The notes under the pieces were generated by a model. The model was not told where the DNA came from, did no database searches, and worked only from the letters and a program-made list of their open reading frames with translations. DNA of 64,000 nucleotides, taken from the NCBI GenBank assembly GCA_015680905.1, contig CM027377.1, forward strand, positions 11,680,501 through 11,744,500, written 5' to 3'. Below are positions 10,287-20,791 of this stretch, piece by piece (within the stretch, counting starts at the first letter, position 1; every line of letters starts with the position of its first letter). The position numbers were made by a program, and so were the translations under genes. Source of the stretch: Coptis chinensis (lineage: Eukaryota > Streptophyta > Magnoliopsida > Ranunculales > Ranunculaceae).

Positions 10287-11968
10287 TTACTGCTGAGGTT
10301 CAGTATTCCCTTCTTCCTGAGCGATATTTGCCTCCTCACCAACAGCGGTGATGTTGTCTTCGTCCAATTCAACTGGAGAGGTGTCAACATTAGTAATGGG
10401 AGTAGTCACATTAGGAGTAGTGGTCTCAGCAGTCTCAGGATGCGCGGTCGATGGTACCAAAGATGGTGTATCTACAACTGGAGGCAGCGGTGGAAGAAGA
10501 CAGCCATCAGCGGTAAGCTGATCAAGTTGTTGTTGCAATTCACGAGCTATCTTCTTCGCAGCTAGACTCCAGAATCGCTCCGCGGCTTCTTTCAAAGCCT
10601 TGTCTACAGCAGCTTGAGTGGCAAGTTTCTCTGTCTCTTTGAGGCTTTCCAGTTTTGAATTGACCCCCGCTACGTAGTCGCAATGCTTGTCCTCGGCCAC
10701 CTAGAGCTGCTTGTGGGCCTTGAGTGCCACGATCCGCGAATCATCCCTTTCCTTCTCCAGCTTAGCATACTTGGCTTTCCAGCCATCAGGGCCATGAATC
10801 TCCTGCTTCATACTCAACCACACCAGAGTACGAAGGAGGAAGGGTGTCAGCAGTAGTTTTAGCTTTAGCAGCAACGACACGTTGGGCAACAGCTCGTGAA
10901 TGAGAATTTTTTGTGGTATATTTGAAGGACTTGCTTGTGAGCTGGATGTTTTCTTTTTTGAGGTGGGAAAGGTTTTGGCTTTCTTTCTTTGGGGAGGCGA
11001 TAGAGGGGCCTTGGTATTTGCCAATGTCTTTTAGAGAATGGTCAAGTAAGAGAGGATTGGCTTTTTCCAGATCAATGTCGAGGACTTCACACTGTGCGCT
11101 TCCAAGTTCGCGAAAGGGATTGGAAGATTTATGATGAAACGCCGTTGTATATCTGTGATCGCGAATCGGGTCTCCAACCTATATCACCAAGAATAAAGAC
11201 AAATTACAAACAAGTGGGACATAAATACTGTGACTCAAAATGGCTTACGTACTTACCACTCGTAAGGAAATGGAGATGCATCAGAGAAACTTCCGAAGGG
11301 AGGTCCGCGGATAAAAAACTCCCAGACACATACAACGGATAGTGGTGCCACACCTTGTCAGAAGTGGTGATATGAAGAATAAAAGACTTCTTTTATGGAC
11401 GAGTGCAGATGGATTGGTATCCCACACTCCCAAGTTTAGTGCTTTTCTTTATATAGAAGTGAGCAAGGATATCGCAGAGTTGGATTTTGGGGGAGTGGGT
11501 CTCATTGTAATAGTTGGCGGCATACATAACACGCCAGAAGTTACCTATGCCTTGGCACGGAGGAATGTTGAAATGGTTACAGACCTCGACGTCAAGAAGA
11601 GTTAAGGAAAAACGCAAACCAGCCGCTATCTGTCCTACAGTAGCGACGAGATAACCGGGGCGCGATGTTACCAAGTGAGGAAAGTGGGTGACGCCAGACA
11701 CGTGTTCTAGAATAACGTCACTAGGTATGCCATAAGCGGCTTTAACGGCATCTAAGTTAGGTCTGCGTCAGGAGGATGGTGGGGGAGGCAGAGAAGGTTT
11801 CCTCCCAGAAGTAGATGGAACAGCGATAGGGTCAGTGGAATCAGAAGCTGGGGATTCAGATCATTCCGCGGTGGGATGGCTAGATTTAGGGGTAGAGGAT
11901 TCAGATCTATCGGATTTGGTGGCGGAGGATTTGGTGGCGGAGGTAGCCTTCGATTCTGATCCAGACAT
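10287..11968 (-). pseudogene. Antisense ORF (aORF) of Tat-1
   Basis: Minus-strand frame from ATG at 11968 (MSGSESKAT). A Ser/Thr/Pro-rich start is followed by RPNLDAVKAAYGIP, GLRFSLTLLDVEV and FNIPPCQGIGNFWR. This pattern resembles the 'putative gypsy type transposon' family (Pfam Transposase_28), by recall only. Then come a basic linker (10701-11024), a coiled coil (ESLKETEKLATQAAVDKAL) and an acidic Thr/Pro-rich tail to 10287. Only two stops interrupt the first 190 codons, both compatible with CGA to TGA. The order and motifs recur in element B (58614-61430). Function is unknown; antisense ORFs are reported in the Tat clade. Confidence 0.7.
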
Positions 11969-12560
11969 GATGGAACCAGTGCTAAGAGGGGAGTTTACAA
12001 AAAAAGAGGTATGCGATTCTAGAAAAGAAGGAAGTGATGAAGCAGCAACACCCCAAAAAATGATTAAAACAAATAACGAGAGGAAAGGAAAAAAAATAAG
12101 AAGGGGGAAGACAAACCTACGATAAGAGGGAGCCAAGACAAATGGTCGTCGAGAACACCTAACGATCTTTGGAGAGCTACCGGAGGGAAGAACAGTGGGA
12201 AGAAGTTAGAAAGGGTTGAAGGGAAGGAAGTTGAAAAGATTGGTGAGGGTTTGGGGTTTTGAAAGAAGAGAGAGGTTTGAGCGGGATTTGAAGGGGCAGG
12301 GGCAAAAAGGGATTAGCCAACAAAAGAACCAAGGAAAGTGTGACACGTGGAATCTCGATTTTCGAAGAGGCAGAATACGATGCGCGTGCGCCGTATTTTC
12401 ACGTGGCAATAAAGAGGAAGCACGTGGAACACACGTGCTGGGAGAGAAGATATGGGGACAGAGTGGTAGTGTCAGAGAAGAGGTATACCGCGAAAGGTGT
12501 ATGAGATGAGAAATGTTAGTTCTCGACCCCATAGTTGTTCGCGGACCATCAATAAGACCG

Positions 12561-12572
12561 AGAGAGGGCATC
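12561..12572 (+). other. Polypurine tract of Tat-1
   Basis: The purine-rich run GAGAGAGGG precedes the 3' LTR start at 12573, where plus-strand DNA synthesis would prime. The assignment is by position. Confidence 0.55.
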
Positions 12573-12955
12573 TGTATGGGTTTTATTCATGACTTAGGAG
12601 GTTAGTGGTGACAATGGGACCGGATGCGGTATAGTATGGGGGGACAGGTTCATGAGATCAGATTCGCTGTATCCTAACTGCTTTGGAACTGCTGCGAGAC
12701 GTGGAGAGAGAGAGAGCGAAATCATAACTGCAAGATAACTGCCGCAATACATGGAAAGAGAGAGGGGACAATGGATGGAAGAAGATCGACGAACCAGATG
12801 AGGAGGGAAGTTAGAAAGAGAGAAAGAGATATAAAAAGAGAGAGAGAGAGAGGAAGAAGAGGAGGAGAAAGAAAAAATACACAGAGAGAAAGAAAAGAGA
12901 AAAGAAGAAGGAGAAGAGACAAGTGATCTTATAGGTTGTAATAATAGTGTATATA
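12573..12955 (+). repeat. 3' LTR of Tat-1
   Basis: Aligns with 2597-3028 from TGTATGGGT to the terminal TATATA. It is shorter because the GA run is not expanded. It is followed by TTACC, one mismatch from the 5-mer before the 5' LTR. Confidence 0.9.
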
Positions 12956-12977
12956 TTACCCTTCTATGATGGATAAT

Positions 12978-13095
12978 TTTTCAATTAAACACCAGTAATG
13001 TCAATGCGTTCCTAAATATACACCTGACAACAACTTAGTGCAAAGAGTTGATGGCATTACCCCATTAGTTGGTTGATAAAATGTTAAAGTTAACT
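12978..13095. repeat. Short dispersed repeat, copy 1
   Basis: About 100 bp starting near AATTAAACACCAG and ending ATTAGTTGGTTGATAAAATG. It is a diverged direct copy of 13424-13530. It may be a small MITE relic. Confidence 0.4.
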
Positions 13096-13423
13096 ATTGC
13101 ACATTCAGTAATGGATACACTCATACACTTAAAGAAGGTAAAACCACATAAGCCATCCGCATCTGCAAACGAGTATTTGTGAAAACTAGAAGCGGGGAAA
13201 AACGTAGGAAACCTTAGACATTGTAGAAAGTGGTCTATTAGCTCTTTTTTTCAATAATCAACAGTGATCTATTAGCTTGTATAAGTGTAACAAGTCTTCT
13301 GATGTTTGTCCTAAACAGTAGAGTTAATTCAAACCCAGCAATCACATGATACAAACAAATATTTGACAAATAGGCCAACCAAATACAAAAGCGAATTTTT
13401 TCTCTTGAGTTAGAGACACCTCC

Positions 13424-13553
13424 TAATTAGACACCAAAAATGCAATGTGATCCCAAATAGGCACTTGTCAAGTTGTCAGCAACTTAATGCAAAAAGTTTA
13501 TGATCCCATTAGTTGGCTGATAAAATGTGGCTTGCTATTTGGTGCCTAATGGG
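13424..13553. repeat. Short dispersed repeat, copy 2, with inverted ends
   Basis: Begins ATTAGACACCA and ends TGGTGCCTAAT, which are inverted complements with one mismatch. The interior matches copy 1 (GCAACTTAATGCAAAAAG, then TTGGCTGATAAAATG). The size and ends suggest a MITE relic in the upstream region of the SNAP33-like gene. Confidence 0.45.
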
Positions 13554-14413
13554 AAATTACCCTTATAGGATTTTGTGATGCCACACAAACCTATCTGATT
13601 GGAATAAAACACACATAAAAAAAACAAGAACATACCATCCTGTGTGATTACCAATTTACCATTACGATACCTTCCCAAACCCAAAACACAGCTATATCCA
13701 TAACATGGGCAATATAGTATTTCTACATAAAATCTCTACGAATCAGTCTTCACCCAACGGTCTAATTTTTCTGCCATCTCTTTGTTTCTAGAAAAACCAG
13801 TGTCTCTCTTTCTAACGCTCCTTCCCTCTTTCTTACCAGTTTCGAATACCACACTCTTCTTTGACGCTTTCTTTAGCGTGTCTGCTCTTCATTTACCAAA
13901 TCTTTCACAAACCACCCATCCCTATTTACACTTCTTCCATACTGCGAACATCATTCTTCTTGGTTCTTCCACGCATATTCTTGCAATCTAAAGGTACCCA
14001 TTTCAATCTCTACTGTTTATAAGTACTGGTTATAGTTAGATTTTGTATGTTTGAAGTTTGAAACAGCATTTTAAGTATTGGGTACTGTAGATTTTGGTTA
14101 AACTTGTACTTAATTTGGTTAATTAGAAGTTTTAAACTAGCCCATTGCGTGTCATTGATCTTGAAGTTGTTAGTTTGATTAATTAGGTGTTTACTAATTG
14201 TTAACATCTGGATAAAGATTCCATCTTTGAGTTTCTTAAAAGTTTCTTGGACTTGTCTCAATCTGGTACTTTTTTTTATGTTGGGCCTTTTTCTTGTTTA
14301 AAGGGCTATTGATTTTGATTTTCTATCACATTTATGCCAACTAACAATAGATCTTATTGGATATTATGTGTTTTCAGGGATAATTGCATATAGGGTCTTG
14401 ACTACACTCTATC
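13554..14413 (+). other. Promoter and 5' UTR region of the SNAP33-like gene, with a leader intron
   Basis: A pyrimidine-rich stretch from about 13750 (TCTTTGTTTCTAG, CTCTCTTTCTAACGCTCC) is likely transcribed leader. A donor AAAG|GTACCC at 13994 and an acceptor TTTTCAG ending at 14377 define a probable leader intron of 384 bp. It is T-rich with no ORF, which fits a plant intron. The coding ATG follows at 14414. Confidence 0.6.
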
Positions 14414-17400
14414 ATGTCGCAAACAATTTCGTCAAAAATGTTGGGGTTTATGAAATCACCGTTGAGTAAGTTTGTACACCAGAATTCTGTTGACCCTGGG
14501 TTGCCGTCTTCTTCTAATTACAACCCCTTTGATTTGGAAACCGAGTCAGATAAGAAAACACTTGGACCCGCTAGAAGAGCATCATCTGAACCTGCCCAGG
14601 CTATTTCAAAATTTACCATCAACCCGTTTGACGACGAAGAGGGGAGTGAACTGGCTTCTGGGAATTCATATTTAGTTACTTCGACGATGAGAAGGAAGTA
14701 TAATAATGATTTTCGTGACACGGGAGGAATAGAGAATCAGTCAGTTCAGGAGTTGGAGCACTATGCAGTTTACAAAGCGGAGGAGACAACGAAAGCGTTC
14801 AATGGGTGCCTAAAGGTTGCTGTGGACATCAGAGAAGATGCGTCAAAGACTTTGGTGACCTTGCACGAGCAGGGTGAGCAGATCACAAGAACCCACATGA
14901 ATGCTGCCGATATTGAGCATGATCTTAGTCGGGTATGTACTTTAATTTTATTCTTATAACCTGTAGTAGTCTAGACTCTAGAAGACATGAATGGCGTGAT
15001 ATAGTAAAGAAGATTGAGTCACTAGATTTTAAGATATAAAGGATACTACCACTGCCTTTCTGAAAACTGTATTGAAGATTTAAATATATATTTTGAAAAC
15101 ACGGCAGTCATGATGTCTCTTTTTTATTTGAGAGAGTTCTCTGATAGAATGTGGATTGAGGCCCTTCATTTTGTAGTTTGTTCTTGTCGCAGATATTGGT
15201 TGGATTGACAATTATTCATTCCAAACCTTAGGGCTTCTCTTGTAGAAGTACTTAAGCAACTGTTTACATTTTTATGAACTATGAACTTTACATAAAAGTA
15301 TAAGACTAAGAGGTTGTACTTATATAGAGCCAGAGATTCTTTCACATTAAAAAACAAATTGATTTGAAAGAGCCTAAGCATACTATGTTGAATATAGCTA
15401 CACCCATGTTCCTTATGACAGAAGAGATTTTAGAAATAAGCAGTTAAGAAAAAAATAATAAATTCACTGAAGCAGGAATGCAGGATAGTTAATGGATGTC
15501 TAGGTGGATAGATAAAGGATGATGAAAATGGTAGGGAGTAGAAGCTCTCAACCTTGCTAAAACTAATAGTCTAGGGTTGATGGTGGGAAACTACAAAACC
15601 TAACACTCGAGAACAATTAAAACACTGTAGGAACTACGTAGTAAGGAAGGAGGGAGTTCCATAGGGCATGCTCATTTTCCATACATCTCACATAGAATTA
15701 TAGAATTATGTGGGTAAATGTAGCTTTGATTGCTAGTGAAGTTGTGATAGTTTTCAAAAGCATCATACTATCCAACATTTCCTAATATAAGAAATGAATG
15801 ATGTAGAAAAGGAAGCATGTAACATTTCCAAGGTAAATGCATACTCAGCACCTATAAGTGACCCCCCACCTCTGGGTGTAAAATTAGAAGAATCTATGAA
15901 ACAAATTTAACATATATTTCATACTGATTGCAGTCGTTCTTCTGAGTTTTATATTCCATGAAATTTATTGAGGAGATATATTCATTAGCTGTCCTTGTCC
16001 TTAGTTTGTAAATGTATGCCTTGTGTATGGTAAATGAACCAATGGATGTAGTTGTGTTTTCAGCTGCAAATGGTAACATCATTTTTGGTTATTTTGTATG
16101 GATTTCATTAGCTGTCCTTGTCCTTAGTTTGTAAATGTATGCCATGTGTATGGTAAATGAATAAATGGATGTAGTTGTGTTTTCAGCTGCAAATGGTAAC
16201 ATCATTTTTGGTTATGTGGTATGGATTTCAGGGTGAGAAGCTTCTTGGAAGTCTTGGGGGTATGTTCTCTAGGACGTGGAGGCCAAAGAAAATCCGTTCA
16301 ATTACAGGGCCAGTATTTTCAAGAGGTGATATTTTAAAGCACTTAGGATTATTGGATTTAATATTGCTCATGGAACAGAATCTGTTCGACGTTGGTCTGC
16401 ACTGTCAAAATTTTTGTTCTTATTCTCTTGGTTGGTTGGCAGATGATCCAGTAAGAAGCAGAGACAGTCAGTTGGAACAGAAGCAAAGGTCAGCACTGTT
16501 GCCTGCTTCTAATGGGCAAGCAAGGACTCAACAATCTTCTTTTGAGCCCACAAATACGCTACAGAGAGTTGAGGTTTGTTTTGACATATAAACTAGAAAA
16601 GAAGAAGAAATATGTGCGCTAATAATATTTATGTGTTTGGATTTTGAAACTTGTTGTATGTGTTTATGTGAATTCATTGATAATAGGTTGAGAAGGCAAA
16701 GCAGGATGATGCGCTTAACGATTTAAGTAACATTTTGGGTGAGCTGAAGGTTATGGCGATGGACATGGGATCTGAAATTGGAAGGTTAGTATCTGTGCTA
16801 GTTGTGTTTGTTTCTTGTCGGCTTTTGCGATTTAGATGTTTAAGTTCTCTTGCCCTTGCTTCTCTTGCCCTTAAGGGCTTCATCAGTTTTTGAAGGGCCA
16901 CGTGTGAGATCATAGTTACTGCAATGGCAAACATAAAACAAAACTGAAAAATCAAAAATGAAGTATCCAGGACTCCTTCATTCTTTAAAACATCTTAAAA
17001 TGAAGACTGAATGGTATATATATGGAAACAGTTTTTGCTAAAGTAATTTGATTTACTGTGGCTTTGCATATAGCTGACAGTTCTTTGAAGTTTGGTAGTT
17101 TTTTGGGTTAATAATTTGGTATTATAGTAGTTACAGTTCTTCTGATATGAGAGTCACCATTTGAATTTGCTATGCCAGCACTCTTGGATTTGCTTAAACT
17201 GCTATGCTAGGGTGATCTAATTTAGTTGATATTCTTTAAGACCCCATTGCAGATCATCTTCGTATGACCAGCACATGTAGAAATAGTTTTCATGGCATAA
17301 CTTTATAGGGATGTAGGAATGTAGGCTCTATGAGGGCGTGTTTTTTTTATTCCTGATTTATGATTTCAAAATATGCTATTATACTACGTCTACTTCTTTT

Positions 17401-17550
17401 GTTACTTAGATATAGTGCTAATTTGTTTTTGGCTTTTTATATATATACAGGCAAAATAAAGCTCTGGATCATTTTGATGGCGACGTGGAGGAGCTGAATG
17501 TTAGAGTGAAAGGTGCCAATCAACGCGGTCGTCGTTTGCTTGGGAAGTAA
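14414..17550 (+). CDS. SNAP33: SNAP33-like Qb+Qc SNARE (SNAP25 family), five coding exons
   Basis: Exons 14414-14932, 16232-16325, 16443-16573, 16687-16784 and 17451-17550, all with GT-AG borders, encode about 313 residues (Arabidopsis SNAP33 is about 300). The N-terminus holds two NPFD motifs (YNPFDLE, INPFDDEE). The Qb helix runs from about residue 112, with its central Gln in HEQGEQITRTH, and continues into GEKLLGSLGGMFSRTW. The Qc helix is C-terminal (ALNDLSNILGELKVMAMDMG), with its central Gln in GRQNKALDHF, and the protein ends at GRRLLGK. There is no cysteine cluster for palmitoylation, as in other plant SNAP25 proteins. The family pairs with syntaxins such as SYP111 or SYP121 at the plasma membrane and cell plate. 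All frames join cleanly and the gene looks functional. Confidence 0.95.
15981..16226 (+). repeat. 123-bp tandem duplication at the 3' end of SNAP33 intron 1
   Basis: Two near-identical copies (15981-16103 and 16104-16226) start TTCATTAGCTGTCC and run through GTTGTGTTTTCAGCTGC and TGTATGGATTTCA. The real acceptor lies just after copy 2. Each copy also holds an AG preceded by a pyrimidine run (GTTTTCAG). Confidence 0.9.
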
Positions 17551-17875
17551 GACTGCCGAGAGATTTTGGGAAGGAGGAACTAGTGCATAGTTTACAATTC
17601 ATTCTTGCTGGGTTTTATTCAATTTTGTTGTTTTTTCTCGTTTACATTAATTTTGTTCAAAAAAATTCTGGATATTGGTTCTTCAGAGATCTGTAATAAT
17701 CTTCAGTACGTTTCAATATTAACACAGATTTCTCTTTTGAAATCTTGGCATACTAGTTTTACCGACATTTTGATTTACACAGATTGCGACATTTTGAATC
17801 CATCAGTCATCATCGTCATCTCAAAGTTGCACTCACCAACCCATTTTGACCTTATTATTATCTTCACTTCTAATA

Positions 17876-19150
17876 ATGGCATCTCCTCATTCTCACCACC
17901 ATTGCCACCATCAACAACAACAAACCTATCACTCCACCTGCTATTCCTGTTGCACTTCTAGCTGCTGCTCCTCATTATATCAACAACAACAGCCCCATTT
18001 CTCACCACCTTGTCCACCTCATCATCTTCAATACCATCCTCAAATCTCAACAACAACAATAACAGATCCTCTTTATCAACCCCTTTACTCCAATCTCAAC
18101 ATTCCCCAACAACCCAAACAACACAATGAACAAGATAATAAAAAAAAGACCCAAGCTTTACTCACTTCTCTTCTCCGCCGTATCGACGCCCTTGAATCAA
18201 CTCTTCCTCATTTCTCATCTCTACGCGACATTGCTGCGCGTACTATTCAGACACATTTCAGAGCTTACCTTGTTCGAAGGTCACGCACTCTTCGACATCT
18301 GAAACACCTTGCAATGATCAAAACCAGTCTCAATTATCTTAAAAATGCAGTTTCTGATAAGCCCCGTTTCAATTACCAAGCTATTTCACAGAAAGCTATG
18401 GACTTGTTACTCAAACTTGACTTTATTCAGGTAATTCTTTAATGGGCATTTATTATTTTGGTTTATTTCATTAATTTGATTTGGGTTTTTGTTTTGCAGG
18501 GTGGTGATCCAATGATTAGAGATGGGAAAAGGAGTATTAGTAGAGATTTAGTCCATTTTTTGGAATTTATTGAAGGGGTTTCAGTGAAAAGGCAGCAAGT
18601 TTATTCCAAATCAATGAAGAAAGTGAAATTTGCAGAAGATAATGAGGAAAATGAAGATTCTAGTCTTTATATGGGTGCAAAAGGAGATTGTAAGGATGAT
18701 GATCAGAGGGAGTTGATTGAGGAGTTATGTAAGAAGGTTGAAAATATTGAGGGGTTTGCTAGGAAGTATGAAGAAAATGAGGAAGAAGCTGAAGTTGAAG
18801 GTGAAGGGTCTTCTTCTAAGCTCAGTAATGGTGGAAGAAATTCTGGAAATAAAGTAAAGAGTAAGGATAGTTTTGGAAGTGGAAGTCAATTTCAGGGTCA
18901 GAATGGGAATTCTCTATTCTCTGCACCGTTGCCTGTGCAAGGTGAAGGGTCTTCTTCTAAGCTCAGTAATGGTGGAAGAAATTCTGGAAATAAAGTAAAG
19001 AGTAAGGATAGTTTTGGAAGTGGAAGTCAATTTCAGGGTCAGAATGGGAATTCTCTATTCTCTGCACCGTTGCCTGTGCAAATGGAGGAGCCTGTAAAAG
19101 AGGATAATTTGTTGAAGAGAGATAAGATTGTGAGAGAGGTAAGGCGTTAG
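17876..19150 (+). CDS. BAG8: BAG-domain co-chaperone with IQ motif (BAG8-like)
   Basis: ATG at 17876 (MASPHSHHH). Exons 17876-18430 and 18500-19150 with a GT-AG intron, about 401 residues. The N-terminus is His/Gln/Cys/Ser-rich. An IQ calmodulin-binding motif lies at about residue 124 (IQTHFRAYLVRRSR). The BAG region runs from LKNAVSDK through AISQKAMDLLLKLDFIQ into exon 2, GGDPMIRDGKRSISRDL. BAG domains bind the HSP70 ATPase domain and promote nucleotide exchange; IQ-containing plant BAGs also bind calmodulin. The C-terminal third is low-complexity and holds two exact 47-residue repeats. No clear transit peptide is visible. Confidence 0.88.
18800..19081 (+). repeat. Two exact 141-bp tandem copies in the BAG8-like exon 2
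   Basis: 18800-18940 and 18941-19081 appear identical by eye. Each encodes 47 residues beginning GEGSSSKLSNGGRNSG and ending APLPVQ, so the duplication keeps the frame. It is either very recent or an assembly artefact. Confidence 0.93.
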
Positions 19151-20791
19151 GGTTTTGCATTGTTAGGATTTAGGCTTTTAGAATGCATTGTGTAATTTTT
19201 AGTGTCATCCCTCATGTTTTTTTCTGGTCTACTTGACTAATTGAGGCAGTGTCACACCTCTTTGGAGAGGGTTGAATCTTGAATGTACTCATGTATTACT
19301 CAAATGTGCCTTGTGATTGGCTACTTTGAGGGTTTGTTCATTGTTTTGCTTTACTGATTTAGCAGCTCTTGTGCTGCATTTGTAGTTTTTTCCAGGAGTT
19401 CATAGTTTTATTCATTTATTTTTTATTGGTAAGCCTGTTTTAAATGAGATCAGTAAATACTGGCGGGTTCGAGCCAGACCTCTGGTATCATCACCCAAAG
19501 GTTTTACCGTCTTTTGTTGAGATTGCAATTTGATTTGCATTTCAGGCGAATCCTCATAAAATTATTGTACTAGCCAATCACGGACACAAAAAAACTATAG
19601 CAATCCTCACATATTAACAAACAACAAAGATGCTTCATTCAAAATTTCTGGAAGAAGTTCATGTTTGTTCAGAATCCCCAAATCCGTAAAGTTATTCAGT
19701 TCATATAAAAGGTGAACAAAACTTTGTTTGCAGAACTTATATTGAAGAGCGGTCCAGTCAAATGCATGGCATTCTATCTCTCAAAGAGAGTCAACAACTA
19801 ATCAATCACCCATTGTGAAGGGGAGGAAGAGAGTTCAGAGGGGATGCACCAATATCATTCCTTCTTTTGATTTACGGTTGTACTATCGCATAGAACCAGA
19901 TAAAAGTGCTTTGTAATTTTGTACGTTAGATTGTTGAATGGGTTTATAGGGAAGTCTATTATTCTTGTTCTCTTCTAAACTTTGAGTTTGTTGTTGAGAT
20001 ATGTTCTAAATGTTAGTGGTATTATAAGCCATGGTCATGCTCTTGTCATTGGCTACTTTATGATTCTGCTAGAAGCGCATTCCGATTAAGTAGGATTACT
20101 GGTGATTCTACGATGCCAAAATAAAAACAATCAAGTTCGCTTTTCCTCTAATAATCTGTTTGAATAATTCCTGTAAATTTAAGAAATCTTAGTGGAGCAT
20201 CGTCCATCCCAAAGTACTAAATAGTTTGCCACACTAGTTTCACTGGTATGTTCCTTGAAATACCAACATTTGATGGCATCCTGTCTTAAGGCCGACTATG
20301 TTGGAGAGAACTGAGCACATATTACTACCAAACCTTTTATATTTATATTCCTAAATCTTGCCCGTAGCAACACATTCAATAGCCGTACAAGCAAGTCTTC
20401 GAAACAAAGAAGGAAAGCTCCTCCACCAGAAGATCCAGTTTACCAGTTACCAAAATAACAGATCTCAGCTACGAAGCAAATTGTCCATGGCAAAAGGTAA
20501 AATGTACAGAACAAAATTTGTATTACAGTTAGCACAAAGTTTGTCACATCTATATACAGAGAGACTAGTACTTGGATATGTTAATCACATAGACAACCTT
20601 GCAGTCGGGACGTCTATGGATGCATCTTACATGGATGATTAAAAAATAAGCTTCAATCCACGAAGGCCTCATGTAGATAATAAAACACACAATGTTCCCA
20701 GCTCAACTTCTTGACAAAAAAACGGAAGTTGCTGGCATAAACACAAACCTCGCCTCAGATCTGACATATGATAGTATTAGTGGCATCGACT
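19151..20791. other. Intergenic region between convergent BAG8-like and NYN genes
   Basis: Holds the probable 3' UTRs of both genes. I see no coding ORF. Around 19425-19500 there is a GGTTCGAGCC motif like a tRNA B box, with a weak A-box-like TGGTAAGCCTG about 38 bp upstream: a possible SINE fragment. Nothing else was recognised. Confidence 0.5.

Larger units (their letters stand above)
2597..12955 (+). mobile_element. Tat-1: full-length Ty3/gypsy Tat-lineage LTR retrotransposon
   Basis: Both LTRs begin TGTATGGGT and end in a related TATATA(C)A sequence. The flanking 5-mers TTACT and TTACC are a target duplication with one mismatch. The order is LTR, PBS, gag, protease, RT, RNase H, a second (archaeal-like) RNase H, integrase, a long 3' region, purine tract, LTR. 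No chromodomain was seen. The dual RNase H and the long 3' region with tandem repeats and an antisense ORF are known Tat-clade traits. Frameshifts, stops and an altered integrase residue make it non-autonomous. The LTRs differ at roughly 15 positions in their first 270 bp, so the insertion is not recent. Confidence 0.93.

Noticed and set aside
12206..12571. Open frames on both strands between the antisense ORF and the 3' LTR
   Set aside because: No domain or conserved motif; purine-rich, low-complexity U3-adjacent sequence of the retroelement.
17846..17875. Upstream start for the BAG8-like protein
   Set aside because: The upstream codon is TTG, not ATG; the first ATG with plant-like context is at 17876.
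17605..17961. 118-codon open frame overlapping the BAG8-like start
   Set aside because: Wrong frame, lacks an ATG where it begins and has no recognisable motif; it is 3' UTR and 5' leader sequence.
20358..20642. 94-codon plus frame downstream of the NYN gene
   Set aside because: Starts at TTG, has no family resemblance and lies in the probable 3' UTR of the NYN gene.
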